Source: Chamaecrista fasciculata (Eukaryota > Streptophyta > Magnoliopsida > Fabales > Fabaceae). From it: 64,000 nucleotides of DNA. Positions within the stretch are counted from its first letter, which is position 1, and every line of letters begins with the position of its first letter. The position numbers were made by a program, and so were the translations under genes. The notes under the pieces are model-generated. The model ran no database searches and was not told the origin of the DNA. It saw only the letters and a program-made list of their open reading frames with translations. Positions 1-10,854 of this stretch are shown in pieces. The DNA is taken from contig QANZ01033420.1 in assembly GCA_003254925.1 (NCBI GenBank), positions 13,089 through 77,088 on the forward strand, written 5' to 3'.

Positions 1-375
1 GAATAATGATGACCTCAGGTCTAAGGCGTCGTGACAGGCGTACAAGAGAGGCAAGCTGATGACTAAACCCATGCAGGACTCTCCGGGTCAGTCCAGCAAC
101 TCGTAACCCCTTACGTAATTGCACCATGACTCTCATTCTAGCATCGCATGCGTGCATCCCTATGCACTGAGGTCATGCTGATCTTAGTTCATTTTCGCTC
201 CCACGAAAATAATCGATCAGGGACAGATTTAGATTAATTATCGTATAATTAATCATGGACGTAATCACAGTAAACATGCTAATAATGTGAAAACCATTAA
301 TTTATCTCCATAAATTAATCCATATGTTCATAACATATACAGAAAAGGATTGGCCCTAGGGCACAATTCTTATCA
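1..375 (-). mobile_element. LTR remnant (same family as the solo LTR at 28591), cut by window edge
   Basis: Read on the minus strand, this matches the first ~340 bp of the LTR at 28591-28933: the block GTGCCCTAGGGCCAAT, the ATTAATTTATGG region, a GTCCCTG/GATCGA block and a GGACTCTCC region occur in the same order. The other end lies outside the window. The terminal few bases have drifted from the TGTTGGAG start seen in the other two copies. This is an old, partial copy. It abuts a CACTA transposase fragment, so one probably landed in or beside the other. Confidence 0.75.
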
Positions 376-611
376 TACCTATGGTGGTTATGCTTGTCCT
401 GTATGCAATATCGACCAAAAGTCTGTTAGACTTCGACATGGTCAAAAATCGTGTTTCTTAGGTCATCGGAGATTTTTACCATCTGTACACCCATATAGGG
501 ACAATGCAATTCGTTTTGATGGCACTATTGAAACACGATGTCCTTCAATTCCACCAACTGGGGCTAAGATACTTGAACAAACCAAAAACATCAATATAAC
601 ATTTGGGTGCG
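376..611 (+). pseudogene. CACTA (En/Spm) transposase fragment
   Basis: The translation contains GGYACPVC, then LRHGQKSCFLGHRRFLP, then HPYR, and ends near ILEQTKNINITFG. This order (zinc-binding CPxC, LKHG, GHRRFLP, HP[YF]R) is characteristic of the tnp2/Transposase_21 protein of plant CACTA DNA transposons. Only about 80 residues remain. No DDE core, terminal CACTA motif or 3-bp target duplication is visible, so this is a dead internal piece. There is no ATG start inside the conserved part. The family call rests on recognised motifs, not on a search. Confidence 0.7.
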
Positions 612-1346
612 ACTGGGCGTCGAAAAATTATGGAAAAATGCCCAAAAAATAGGAAATTTGATTTCGAGCAGACTGGGACCAAAACCGGCCGGAAAGGCCG
701 CCGGACGCCGCCGCACGCGCCGGCGGTGCGACTGGGCGTCGCTGGAGGTCGATCATCTTCAACCTCCAGCGCCGTGCACTGTTCATCCGCCATTGATGCG
801 CGATTTGAGCTTCATTTTCCTTCGATTTCGTGCGATTTGGAGCATGTTTTGGCTAGTTTTCATCACTCTAACATCCTAGATTGTTTTCCATGCAATAATT
901 TCAAGTTTCAAGCTCCAAAATACGAAATCGATGAACCCCATTTTTCAAATCTTAGCTATTTCGAATCTGGAAATTAGGACCTCATTTTCGAAAATTTCTT
1001 GAAGGGTATTGTTCCAATAGTCCCGATAAATAAAACCCATAACCAGGTCTAGAACAACAAACATCAAACAGTAACGAATCGAAGAGCAAAATCGCATCAT
1101 GAACCCCAAAAACAAGCTTCGGCATTTTCGCGATTTACAGCAGCATTTGTATGTGATTTTAAGCAACAATCATGTGCTAAACACTTATCAGATTGCATGC
1201 AACAAAATACTTAAACAGATTACTCGAAATGAACATGCAAAGCTTCAGATTTCAAGTATCAAAACATGCAAAAAATTAGAGTTCATCATGCACGATTTTC
1301 AGCATTCAAACAGTGATTTTTTTAGCAAGATAAACATAGAACACAG
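612..1346. other. Leader-like internal region next to a Copia-type LTR, no gene
   Basis: No coding region is convincing here. A GC-rich patch at about 680-780 contains the short repeat GCGACTGGGCGTCG twice (608 and 727). The stretch lies directly downstream, in minus-strand orientation, of the primer-binding site at 1347-1358, so most of it is probably untranslated leader of that LTR element. Confidence 0.4.
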
Positions 1347-1877
1347 GCTCTGATACCATTTGATGGATTTAGATCAGTGGGAGAAATCTAAATCTTACCT
1401 GAGATTGAGCTGAAATCCATACCGAAAAACTGCACTGTTTAGTCCCTGAAATGTTGCATGCACCAGCTAGAGAGAGAGAGTTACAACCTGCTTGAGAATG
1501 CTTGTGTTTTGTTGCATATGCATCTCCACCACACATAAGCATATTTATAGGCAAAATGGGTTCATTAAAATATTGATAAAAAAAAAACTGATATGTGTGG
1601 ATAGGGAGAACATGATACACTACCAATAGGATAGGACACTGATAGCTCAAGGCAATCTAGCAGGTTGGGCCCTTTCCCTGAATGAGCTAAGAGTCAGACT
1701 GACCTATCACAGAATGACTCACACTCACAATTGAAACATGGCCGGATCCAATAATTAGACAGTACTTTAAACATAAATTGGTGACTTAATATACATCCAA
1801 AATATATATATTCAAAATTAACTCTTGTGATTAGTGCTAATCCACAATTAGGATTATTTGATAGAAATAATCCAACA
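1347..1877 (-). mobile_element. Copia-type 5' LTR with primer-binding site (fossil)
   Basis: On the minus strand the LTR starts TGTTGGATTATTTC at 1877 and ends with CA at 1361. It is followed after two bases by TGGTATCAGAGC (1347-1358), the usual initiator-methionine tRNA primer-binding site of plant Copia and Gypsy elements. A TATA-like CTATAAATAT lies at 1541-1550. The 517-bp LTR with a TGTTGG start suits Copia. No gag or pol follows in recognisable form to the left, so this is a truncated fossil. It is a different LTR family from the one at 1-375. Confidence 0.7.
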
Positions 1878-2042
1878 GTATAACATATATACAACAAAAA
1901 ATAAAAACTTAATTATTTATTCCCAAACAAAAAAGCTGATGAATGACTTTATTCTCGATTTGTACACAAAATGTACAAATGAGTGATTATTACATAACAG
2001 TACTGCATCCAATATAAGATAATGCAATTAGATTGATAAACA

Positions 2043-2430
2043 TCAAAACATAATCAAAGAGTGGTGGTATTCAACGAAACTCTTAATTGAGATATTGTTG
2101 TCCATGAAAGTCGTGATGTTCTTCACAGTACTGTTCCTTGCAGCATCAGCGTATGTGAACTTTCGGCCTGGTAAATAACCTGACCCATATCTATTACAAT
2201 TCTTCTCCGAAAACACAAAAAAGTCACCTGTGAACCCTAGGAACACGTTATTACATAAGATGGATGCTTCAGAATATAGGTGCTTCCATTCCGATGCATT
2301 GTTGTAAACATCTCCCTTAACCCATATCTTTAAAATGTTACCTAATTCACCGACCCCTAGACATGATGCAACGGCTAAGCGATTGTCAACTACAGCAAGT
2401 TTCCATTTGGCCTCATGGTGATATCTAGGG
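2043..2430 (-). pseudogene. F-box-associated (FBA) domain remnant
   Basis: A minus-strand frame of about 125 residues contains WKLAVVDNRLAVASC, then ILKIWVKGDV, EWKHLYSE, and a tail near KSFVEYHHSLIMF before a stop. The pattern (W.l.vl.grLav..., iwvmk, W.k.y, final yveSLv-like tail) resembles the C-terminal part of F-box-associated domains, which select substrates for SCF ubiquitin ligases. No F-box is present: upstream, the sequence turns at about 2435 into a short dispersed repeat also found at 12.7 and 12.84 kb. This is therefore a 5'-truncated remnant. A small unrelated protein is possible. Confidence 0.4.
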
Positions 2431-2434
2431 AAAC

Positions 2435-2490
2435 TTGATATATCGGTAATCTTTCCTATATTTTTTCGGTTATACGAATTTTGATATATT
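2435..2490. repeat. Short dispersed repeat, copies at ~12700 and ~12840
   Basis: The block around TCGGTAATCTTTCCTATATT followed by TTTTCGGTTATA recurs at 12703-12725 and 12843-12885. It marks the junction where the F-box remnant was broken and the LINE-bearing duplication begins. Confidence 0.7.
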
Positions 2491-2492
2491 GG

Positions 2493-3063
2493 TGAATTAA
2501 AGTGGGTTATTGTCACATTGGAATCCATTTGGGAGGCGAGAAATGGCAGACTGTGGCGAGATCAACGGGCCGACCCTCTTCAACTTACCCATTTAATTAA
2601 GAGTAAGATGAAGTCCTTTAATAAGACTTTTAATGAAAGACAGTTAAGGGCAAACATGGTGGCCAAGCCAAACCCATTACAAGATCAGGTTTGTTGGTTG
2701 AACAACATTGATTCTAAGAATACTTGGTTAATTAACTGCAGGTCTTCCAGAACAAATAGATTTATTCAAATTTTGGGATTCAAGCATGGAACATGTGTGT
2801 TATCTGCTGGAATGAGGACAACCAAATCTAGAGCTAAGTGAATTGATATTTTTCTGTGCTTAAGGGAAATGGGTGTAAGGTCTGGATCAAATTTTCAACA
2901 AAGCCTGCTTTTGGTCTTTCCTAATGATCATTAAAAGCGAAAATTTAAAAGAATGTTTTCTGGCAGAGGATATTCTGATAATTTTGAGTCATCTCAGACT
3001 CTCTTTCTGCGACAATTCTTCAACTTTGAAGTTTCAAATGTTGGATCAATGGGTGGGGGGGGG
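2493..3063 (+). mobile_element. LINE 3' fragment, copy A
   Basis: Nearly identical to 8682-9247. It encodes ESIWEARNGRLWRDQ and a following ~90-residue tail, the region after the zf-RVT zinc domain in plant L1-type ORF2. Copy A keeps a Trp codon (TGG) where copy B has a TGA stop. The 3' part ends in a G-run just before the single n at 3064. In copy B the same G-run is followed by another ~450 bp before the F1 sequence that directly follows the n here. Confidence 0.7.
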
Positions 3064-3064
3064 N
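3064..3064. other. Single-n contig join
   Basis: One n separates a G-run from sequence that, in the second copy (9250 to 9705), lies about 450 bp further on. The join therefore probably hides missing sequence rather than one unknown base. Confidence 0.7.
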
Positions 3065-5130
3065 ATATTATCGACAGAATCTATATGACTAATGATATAT
3101 AATGTAAAATTAATAGTAAAAGAAACTCAAATTCTAACTCAGATCGAAAAATAAAATGCAGTATGTCGTCAATTTATTAAAAAAAGTTAATCAAAAGATA
3201 AAATTAACTAAAATGTGAAAGATTGGAGACGAAATCGACAATAAAAAAAGATTGAGAATAAAATTGATAATTAGTATAAAGTTTAAAGATAAAATTAATT
3301 CAATTTTATATATGGGAACCACACATCATGTTGTTTTCAATGGGAAATTTTCCATTTTCATGATGGCCTGGGCTAATCTATGCACAAATTGCATAGTACA
3401 CACACAGAAAAAAACGCGTTTCCAGGCCAAAAAAGAAAAAAAAAAACGCGTGTAGTTGGCATCAATTAATGCCCGTGGGTAATAAATTTTTATATTTTTC
3501 CTTTTCTTTTACTACTTTCTCCTTGTATAGGTTGAAAGGTCATTTTGCTCCTCAATATATGTTTTAATGTTCATTTTAATTTATTATGTTTAAAAATATT
3601 TAAATTGGTCCTAAATGTTGACAAAATATTTCATTTTAGCCCGAATCTATTGAATATGCTTCATTTTTAGTTCAAACGTGACCAATTTAGAGTCACGTAT
3701 TGTTCTCAAAGATTACTTTCTCTATCCAATTAGGGCCGTCAACAAATGAAGTCAAATCGGTCCTAAGAGCAAATCGCTCGTTTCATGTTCAAACAACCAA
3801 AGTTAATCATATCTCTCTCGTTTCAAATTCGAATGCCGATGGATTCAGAACTAGGAGTTCCGCTTAACAAGTCCATTAAACTTGAAAAAAGAGACAAGAG
3901 AAATATGATCAAATTTAATCATTTGGGGCCAAATGAAACATTTTACCAATATTTAGGACCAAAATGAAACCTTTTGCCAACATTTAGGATCAATTTATCC
4001 TTTGCTCTTACTTTAGCCAAATGTTATCGACAAAATCCATATGGCTAATGATATATAATGTAAAATTGATAGAAAAATAAACTCAAATTCTAACTCAGAT
4101 CGAAAAACAAGATGCAACCTGTCGTTAATTTGTTAAAAGTAGTCAAAGGATAAAATTAACTAAAATGTGAAAAATTGGGGACGAAATTGACAATAAAAAA
4201 AGATTGAGGATGGAATTGACAGTTAATGTAAAGTTTGGGGACAAAATTAATACTTTTACCCAATTTTATATATGGGAACCACACACCATGTTATTTTCAA
4301 TTGGAAATCATTATCCATTTTAATCATGGCATGGGCTAATCTATGCAAAAATGGAGAATCGTTGTCCTTATTGAGCTTGATCATAGTGATGATATGTTCC
4401 AGGTGTCTTCCACAAATATGACAGTGAAGCAAAGCACAAATTAAGAATGGCTTATTGCAATGCAGATTGCACAAATTGCATAATACACACATACACACAA
4501 AGAAAAACCGCGTTTTCAGGACAAAAAAGAAAAAAAGAAACGCGTGTGGTTGGGTTGGCATCATTTACTGCGCGTGGGCAATAAATTTTTATCTTTTTTC
4601 CTTTTCTTTTACTACTTTCTACTTGTATAGGTTAAAAGATTATTTTGGTCCTAAATATATGTTCTAATGTTCATTTTAATCTATTATGTTTCAAAATGTT
4701 CAAATTGATCCTAAATGTTTGCAAAATATTTCATTTTGTTCCTAAACTATTGAATATGGTTCGTTTCTAGTTCAAACGTGACCACTTTTAGAGTCACATA
4801 TTGTTCTCAAAGATTACTTCCTCTATCCAGTTGAGACTGTCAGTAAATGAAGTCAACTCGGTTCTAAGAGCAAATCGCTCGTTTCATGTTCAAATAATTA
4901 AAGTTGATTATATCTCTCTTGTTTCAAATTCGAATGCGATGAATTCAGAGTTAGGAGTTCCGCAAGTCTTTTAAACTTAAGAAAAGAGACAAGAGAAATA
5001 TGGTCAAATTTAATCATTTGGGGCCAAATGAAACATTTTACTAATATTTAGGACCAAAATGAAACCTTTCGCCAATATTTAGGATCAATTTAAACAATTT
5101 AAAATACAATAGACCAAAATGAACATTAAA
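3065..5130. repeat. Tandem array of ~957-bp composite MITE units
   Basis: The block starting near TATCGACA at 3069 recurs near 4027, and the foldback arm at about 3530 recurs at 4631: just over two direct units of about 957 bp. Each unit holds the right half of foldback family F1, a spacer with GGGAACCACACA and CGCGT motifs, and the left part of foldback family F2. At 3985-4000 F2 switches to F1 at the shared string GGATCAATTT. The same array recurs at about 9670-10853. Confidence 0.7.
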
Positions 5131-5164
5131 TGATACATTTAGCACCAAAATAAGCCTTTGAACC
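4631..5164. mobile_element. Foldback MITE F2, complete, 9-bp target duplication
   Basis: A 534-bp element whose left arm (starting GTTAAAAGATTATTTTGGTC) is the inverse of its right arm (ending ACCAAAATAAGCCTTTGAAC). It is flanked by CTTGTATAG at 4622-4630 and 5165-5173. A 9-bp target duplication with long inverted arms points to a Mutator-type (MULE) non-autonomous element. Truncated relatives start at about 3530 and 10165. Confidence 0.75.
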
Positions 5165-5397
5165 CTTGTATAGTCTCCATTTTCATCCTTTTTATCACTA
5201 GTTAACCAACACTCCATTCTATTCAATATTCATCATTTTTTCCCACTCATCTTCGAATCGGTGAATCTTCCTCCGCGAGTTAGATTGTGCTTTGCAGTTT
5301 GCACTACATTTGTTTTTTATTCTATATACTCGATTTTTCAAGCTTCACAAATCAGAGTTTCAAACTGTAAATTACTACTCCTGATTGATTGGCTTTC

Positions 5398-5564
5398 ATG
5401 GGGAACATTAATGGCGGTTTCCGATTCCTTCTTCTCTTCTTAGTCTTACCTTTTCACGTTGTTTTATCTGCGGACTATGTTCCGTCTGATAAAATTCTCT
5501 TGAGTTGTGGTGGTCCTCCTGTTTCAACCGATTCTGATGGCCGGAGCTGGATTTCCGATATCAC
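5398..5564 (+). CDS. CrRLK1L (FERONIA/ANXUR-type) receptor kinase, first 55 codons only
   Basis: Starting from the ATG at 5398, the protein begins with a hydrophobic signal peptide (residues 1-25, core FLLLFLVLPFHVVLS). This is followed by ADYVPSDKILLSCGG and TDSDGRSWISDI, the typical opening of the first malectin-like domain in Catharanthus RLK1-like receptor kinases, which sit in the plasma membrane and sense RALF peptides and wall state. The reading frame is clean until the single n at 5565. After it comes unrelated repeat sequence. The gene is therefore cut by an assembly join or is a true truncation. These genes are usually intron-less and about 850 codons, so over 90% is missing here. 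Which subfamily member it is cannot be decided from this piece. Confidence 0.75.
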
Positions 5565-5565
5565 N
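5565..5565. other. Single-n contig join inside a gene
   Basis: The receptor-kinase frame stops here and A-rich repeat sequence starts directly after. Probably two contigs joined with a nominal n. Confidence 0.6.
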
Positions 5566-5579
5566 AAAAATTAAAAAAA

Positions 5580-5766
5580 AAAATTATATGTGGGCTCGCG
5601 GGGTAGGTTGGGTTGAGAAACTACGAAACCGCAACCCAACCCGCAAGTATGCGGGTTGGGAATTTTGACCCCAAACCAACCCGCGAACCCGAACCAACCC
5701 AACCCATAGCTGCGGGTTGGGTTGGTTTCTGCGGCTCGCGGGTTGGCAGGTTGGTTTGCTCACCCC
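5580..5766. mobile_element. Fragment of a GC-rich inverted-repeat element ending GCTCACCCCT
   Basis: Alternating CAACCCGC and GCGGGTTGGGTTGG blocks give strong self-complementarity. The right edge TTGCTCACCCCT is a common terminus of a class of plant short transposons. The left part is lost at the n join, so the family is not fixed. Confidence 0.45.
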
Positions 5767-6353
5767 TATCTCAGACTCTCTTTCTGCAACAGTTCTTCGA
5801 CTTTGAAGTTTCAAATGTTGGATCGGGGTCTTATATCAAATGCTATGCTTAGGGAAAAGTTATATTTTTGTTTTGGTGGCTAAAGTGCACTTTTGGTCCC
5901 ATAACTTTTGAAAACGTCTCGCCGTTGGTCCCAAACTGGTTTCCATTCATTATCTGTCGTTAAAAATGATCTGACATATTGAGTTGAGTTGGGAGAGAAA
6001 GCAACGAACGGTGAAAAAGGATGATGACGTGACAAATATGGGTGAAGTTATGGGATAGATGAAAATCATCTTCGGACTAACGGTGGAACGTTTTCAGAAG
6101 TTATGGGACCAAAATTGCTACAAAAAAATTTATGGGATCATATTGAGACCTTTGCCAAAGTTATGGGACCAAATTGAAACCTTTGCTAAAATTATGGGAC
6201 CAAAAGTGCATTTTAACCTATTTTGTTTGTTGTTAAAATTCTGTATTAGTGTGTATAAAAAAAAAGTATGTGTTGTAAAGGGAAATTTTTAAAAAAATGT
6301 AGAAATGCACCGTGGGTTAAGACTTAAGTTTTGAAGGGAACCCATTAATTAAG
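5767..6353 (+). mobile_element. LINE-tail copy C, interrupted by a MITE
   Basis: 5767-5870 matches the LINE 3' tail at 3000-3055 and 9180-9235 (CTCAGACTCTCTTTCTGC..., TTTGAAGTTTCAAATGTTGG). 6219-6353 matches 9298-9454. The 341 bp between are an inserted MITE (next entry). Only the tail of the LINE is present here. Confidence 0.7.
5878..6218. mobile_element. MULE-type MITE nested in LINE-tail copy C
   Basis: The ends are inverted copies: left GGCTAAAGTGCACTTTTGG, right CCAAAAGTGCATTTTAACC. Inside, the string TTATGGGACCAAA repeats. The flanking 9-mers TGTTTTGGT and TATTTTGTT agree at 7 of 9 positions. The uninterrupted version of the site is seen at 9290-9300, which confirms the insertion. Confidence 0.75.
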
Positions 6354-8148
6354 GGTCTGTTTTGGGGCTCCCAAATCTTAATCTCATCTCATTCAATCAT
6401 CATCTCATTTTAGGATTGGATGAATAGTAGTGGTTGGGTGTTTGTTGGAGCCATCATCTCATCTCATATCATTCACATCATCATCTCATCCACAACATCA
6501 TTTCATTTTCTCTTACATTTACTAAACTATCCCTACTCATATACCTATAATTACCTATACTCTAATACAAATATAAAAAAAAATTAGGCAAAATAGTAAT
6601 TTTACATACCCTCATTTATTATACTTATAATTTTCTCTCTCTCTATCTATCTATCATTTCTTATCAATTTTTTTTTTCTTTATCACATACACCTCTCTCT
6701 CTCTCTCTAAATATTTTTGAAATGTTGTTTATATTAACTTAATTAAACAAAAAATATTTTTGTTCATTTGCAATGTTGTTATTTTTTTTAGTCCCAATAT
6801 TGTTCTATTTGTTTTGAGTAAAATATACAATTAAATCCTTAAATTATTTTTTAAGTTACAATCTTCTTCTATTCTCGCTACAATATTCTCTTTACTTTTA
6901 TAAGCATTTTGATCCTCAAACTATGAGTTCAGTTTCTTTGGCTCCTAAAACTTTTTTTGTTTAGTTTCTTTTCCTCAAACTATGCAATTAGTTTCATTTT
7001 GGTCCTCAAACTATTTTTTGTTCTATATTCATGTCCAAAATCATTTGATGATTATACGTTGTGGATAATGGATAAATAACGGTTATTTTTTGGTTGGGAA
7101 AATACACAAGTTTCCATGTGTCAGTTATTTTTTTTTGTTCGAATCATGGGTAGCTAAAAAATTGCAATGTTGTTTTGTTTTTTATTGTCTCAATATTCTT
7201 CTATTTGTTTCGGTCATAAAATTATTTATGATTAGATTTTTTACTCAAATTAGGAGATGAGTTGCATTTTGGTCCGCAAAATATTTGTTATATTTTTTAG
7301 TCCAAACAACAACATTCTTATATGTTTTTAACTATTATACAATTCAATCCATACTTTTTTTCAATATATTTTATGAAGTTTTGTGTAAAAATTAAAAGGA
7401 GTTAAAATAATTTTTTATCTTCTCATTTGTTGGCATTGTTGCTAGTCTGTTCCTTAAACTATGAGATTAGTTTCGTTTCAGTAATAAAACTATTTCTGGT
7501 CTTATTTTGTTTATCAAACTATGAGATTAGTTATGGACCGATTCATTGGATCGATACAAAGTTGTGGACCAAATTGTATGTTTACAATAATTTTCATGTT
7601 ATTTGCATTCTAGTCCCCAAACTATTGTTTATTATTTTTTGGTCGTTGAATTTCATAAATAGACCCGATTATTGATGACTGGGATTTTCTACAGGCCCAA
7701 GTTATCATTACACATGTTAGGGATCGATTAATTGGACCGATTCAAATTTATGGACCAAATTGTAATTTTAAAATAATTTTAATATTATTTTCATTTTGGT
7801 CCATTATCTCATCCAATGAGATAGACCCTAAACCCTTCATTCAAAAATATCTCATCCTCACGCTTTCCAATATCATCTCATTTCAATATCATTCCACTCA
7901 AACCACAACCAAACACCTATCATCTCAGCTCATTATCTCCATCTCATTTCATTATTTCTTACCATTTATACCCCTATACAAATTAAAAAAAAAATCCATG
8001 AACCTATTTCAACCAACCACAATCATTACATACCCTTTTATATAATTTCACACCCTATTTAACATCATTTTCTCTAAAATCACCCAAACACCAATACATC
8101 ATCTCATCTCATCCCATTACAACATCATCTCATCTCAACTCATGTCCC
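6354..8148. other. Nested AT/CT-rich repeat block, no gene
   Basis: This 1.8-kb block is absent from the homologous copy near 9454-9486, so it is an insertion. It starts GGGTCTGTTTTGGGGC and has TCATCTCATCTCAT repeats at both ends (6380-6500 and 7800-8140). The middle is made of decayed 'TTTTGGTCC.CAAACTAT' repeats. CT microsatellites occur near 6640 and 6690. I see no coding region and could not define clean inverted termini. Confidence 0.5.
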
Positions 8149-8209
8149 CAATTGTTGCCATCGGTGCACACCCCTCCCATCATCACTATGCTAATCACCT
8201 AAATAATTA

Positions 8210-8503
8210 TTTTTACCAATTTTATAAGCAACAATACTAATTTCATCCTCAAATTTTACACAAACCGTTAATTGTGTCCCTAATATTTTTTTTTGGTGTC
8301 AAATTCGTCCTTAATGTTTCACATTTGGATCAATTTTATCCTTTACTCTTACTTTAGCCAAATATTATCGACAGAATCTAGATGACTAATGATATATAAT
8401 GTAAAATTGATAGTAAAAGAAACTTAAATTCTAACTCAGATCGAAAAACAAAATGCAATATGTCGTCAATTTATTAAAAAAAAGTTAGTCAAAAGATAAA
8501 ACA
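8210..8503. mobile_element. Foldback MITE F1, left part, split by a LINE
   Basis: Matches 9545-9840: ATTTCATCCTCAAATTTTAC ... AATATTATCGACAGAATC ... TCGTCAATTTATTAAAAAAA. It breaks off at about 8503, where LINE sequence begins. Confidence 0.65.
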
Positions 8504-9347
8504 AAATGCGGTATTTCAATGAATCAATGAATCATTTGTTTAAAGATTGTCATTTTGTTCGGGCTGTTTGGTTGGGCATTGATTTAGGCATTCTCTTCAA
8601 TCCTCAAAACATAAATGTGGTAGACCGGTATGAGGGTTGCTGCAACAGATGGATCTTAGCATTGGATACAATGAATCGTGAATTAAAGTGGGTTATTGTC
8701 ACATTGGAATCCATTTGGGAGGCGAGAAATGGCAGACTGTGACGAGATCAACGGGCCGACCCTCTTCAACTTACCCATTTAATTAAGAGTAAGATGAAGT
8801 CCTTTAATAAGACTTTTAATGAAAGACAGTTAAGGGCAAACATGGTGGCCAAGCCAAAGCCATTACAAGATCAGTTTTGTTGGTTGAACAACATTGATTC
8901 TAAGAATACTTGGTTAATTAACTGCAGGTCTTCCAGAACAAATAGGTTTATTCAAATTTTGGGATTCAAGCATGGAACATGTGTGTTATCTGCTGGAATG
9001 AGGACAACCAAATCTAGAGCTAAGTGAATTGATATTTTTCTGTGCTTAAGGGAGATGGGTGTAAGGTCTGGATCTAATTTTCAACAAAGCCTGCTTTTGG
9101 TCTTTCTTAATGATCATTAAAAGCGAAAATTTGGAAGAATGTTTTCTGGCAGAGGATATTCTGATGATTTTGAGTCATCTCAGACTCTCTTTCTGCGACA
9201 ATTCTTCAACTTTGAAGTTTCAAATGTTGGATCAATTGGGGGGGGGGGGGTTCTTTTATCAAATTCTATGCTAGCTTAGGGAAAAGTTATACTTTTATTT
9301 TGTTTGTTGTTAAATTTCTGTCTTAGTGTGTAAAAAAAAAAAAAAAA
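8504..9347 (+). mobile_element. LINE 3' fragment, copy B, with poly-A tail
   Basis: The first ~60 residues contain NHLFKDCHFVRAVWLG, the HLF.DC.F...W pattern of the zf-RVT domain at the end of plant L1-type ORF2. A second conserved block, IWEARNGRL, follows. A TGA stop interrupts the frame at about 8740; copy A reads Trp there. The rest of the frame runs to 9027. The 3' UTR contains a G-run at 9239-9250 and ends in a 16-A run at about 9332-9347. The element lacks everything upstream of the zinc domain, as expected for 5' truncation. Confidence 0.75.
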
Positions 9348-9486
9348 GAATGTGTTGTAAAGGGAAATTATGAAAAAAATGTAGAAATGCACCATGGGTT
9401 AAGACTTAAGAGAAACAATAGCTCAGTATAAGTTTTGAAGGGAACCCATTAATTAAGATAGTAAACCAAAATTAAACTTGATCATG

Positions 9487-10853
9487 TCGCCAATTGTTGC
9501 CATCGCTGCACACCCTCCCATCATCACTACGCTAATCACCTAAATAATTATTTTTACCAATTTTATAAGAAATAATACTAATTTCATCCTCAAATTTTAC
9601 ACAAACCGTTAATTGTGTCCCTAATATTTTTTTTTGCTGTCAATTTCGTCTTTAATGTTTCACATTTGGATCAATTTTATCTTTTGCTCTTACTTTAGTC
9701 AAATATTATCGATAGAATCTATATGACTAATGATATATAATGTAAAATTAATAGTAAAAGAAACTCAAATTCTAACTCAGATCGAAAAACAAAATGCAGT
9801 ATGTCGTCAATTTATTAAAAAAAGTTAGTCAGAAAATAAAATTAATTAAAATGTGAAAGATTAGAGACGAAATTGACATTAAAAAAGATTGAGAACAAAA
9901 TTGATAATTAGTATATAATTTAAAAATAAAATTAATTCAATTTTATATATGGGAACCACACATCATGTTGTTTTCAATGGGAAATTTTCCATTTTCATGA
10001 TGGCCTGGGCTAATTTATGCACAAATTGCATAGTACACACACAGAAAAAACCGCGTTTCCAGGCCAAAAAAGAAAAAAATCGCGTGTAGTTGGCATCAAT
10101 TAATGCGCGTGGGTAATAAATTTTTATATTTTTTTCCTTTTCTTTTACAACTTTCTCCTTCTATAGGTTGAAAGGTCATTCCGTTCCTCAATATATGTTT
10201 TAATGTTCATTTTAATTTATTATGTTTAAAAATATTCAAATTGGTCTTAAATGTTGACAAAATATTTCATTTTAGTCCGAATCTATTGAATATGCTTCGT
10301 TTTTAGTTCAAACGTGACCAATTTAGAGTCACGTATTGTTCTCAAATATTACTTTCTCTATCCAATTGGGGCCGTCAACAAATGAAGTCAAATCGGTCCT
10401 AAGAGCAAATCGCTCATTTCATGTTCAAACAACCAAAGTTAACCATATCTCTCTCGTTTCAAATTCGAATGCCGATGGATTCAGAACTAAGAGTTCCGCT
10501 TAACAAGTTCATTAAACTTGAAAAAAGAGACAAGACAAATATGATCAAATTTAATCATTTGGGGCCAAATGAAACATTTTACCAATATTTAGGACCAAAA
10601 TGAAACCTTTTGCCAACATTTAGGATCAATTTATCCTTTGCTCTTACTTTAGCCAAATGTTATCGACAAAATCCATATGGCTAATGATATATAATGTAAA
10701 ATTGATAGAAAAAGAAACTCAAATTCTAACTCAGATCGAAAAACAAGATGCAGCCTGTCGTTAATTTGTTAAAAGTAGTCAAAGGATAAAATTAACTAAA
10801 ATGTGAAAAATTGGGGACAAAATTGACAATAAAAAAAGATTGAGGATGAAATT
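9487..10853. repeat. Second copy of the F1/F2 composite array
   Basis: Contains a near-complete F1 foldback (about 9545-9955), the spacer with GGGAACCACACATCATG, the F2 left arm (from 10165), the same F2-to-F1 switch at GGATCAATTT (10624-10633), and part of a second unit that stops at the n at 10854. It is homologous to 3066-4260 with an offset of about 6.64 kb. Confidence 0.7.
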
Positions 10854-10854
10854 N
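10854..10854. other. Single-n contig join
   Basis: The repeat unit stops mid-element, inside ATTGAGGATGAAATT, and unrelated sequence follows. Confidence 0.6.

Noticed and set aside
603-977. 124-codon frame over the GC-rich patch
   Set aside because: Non-ATG context, frame changes composition abruptly, lies in an LTR-element leader; no homology seen.
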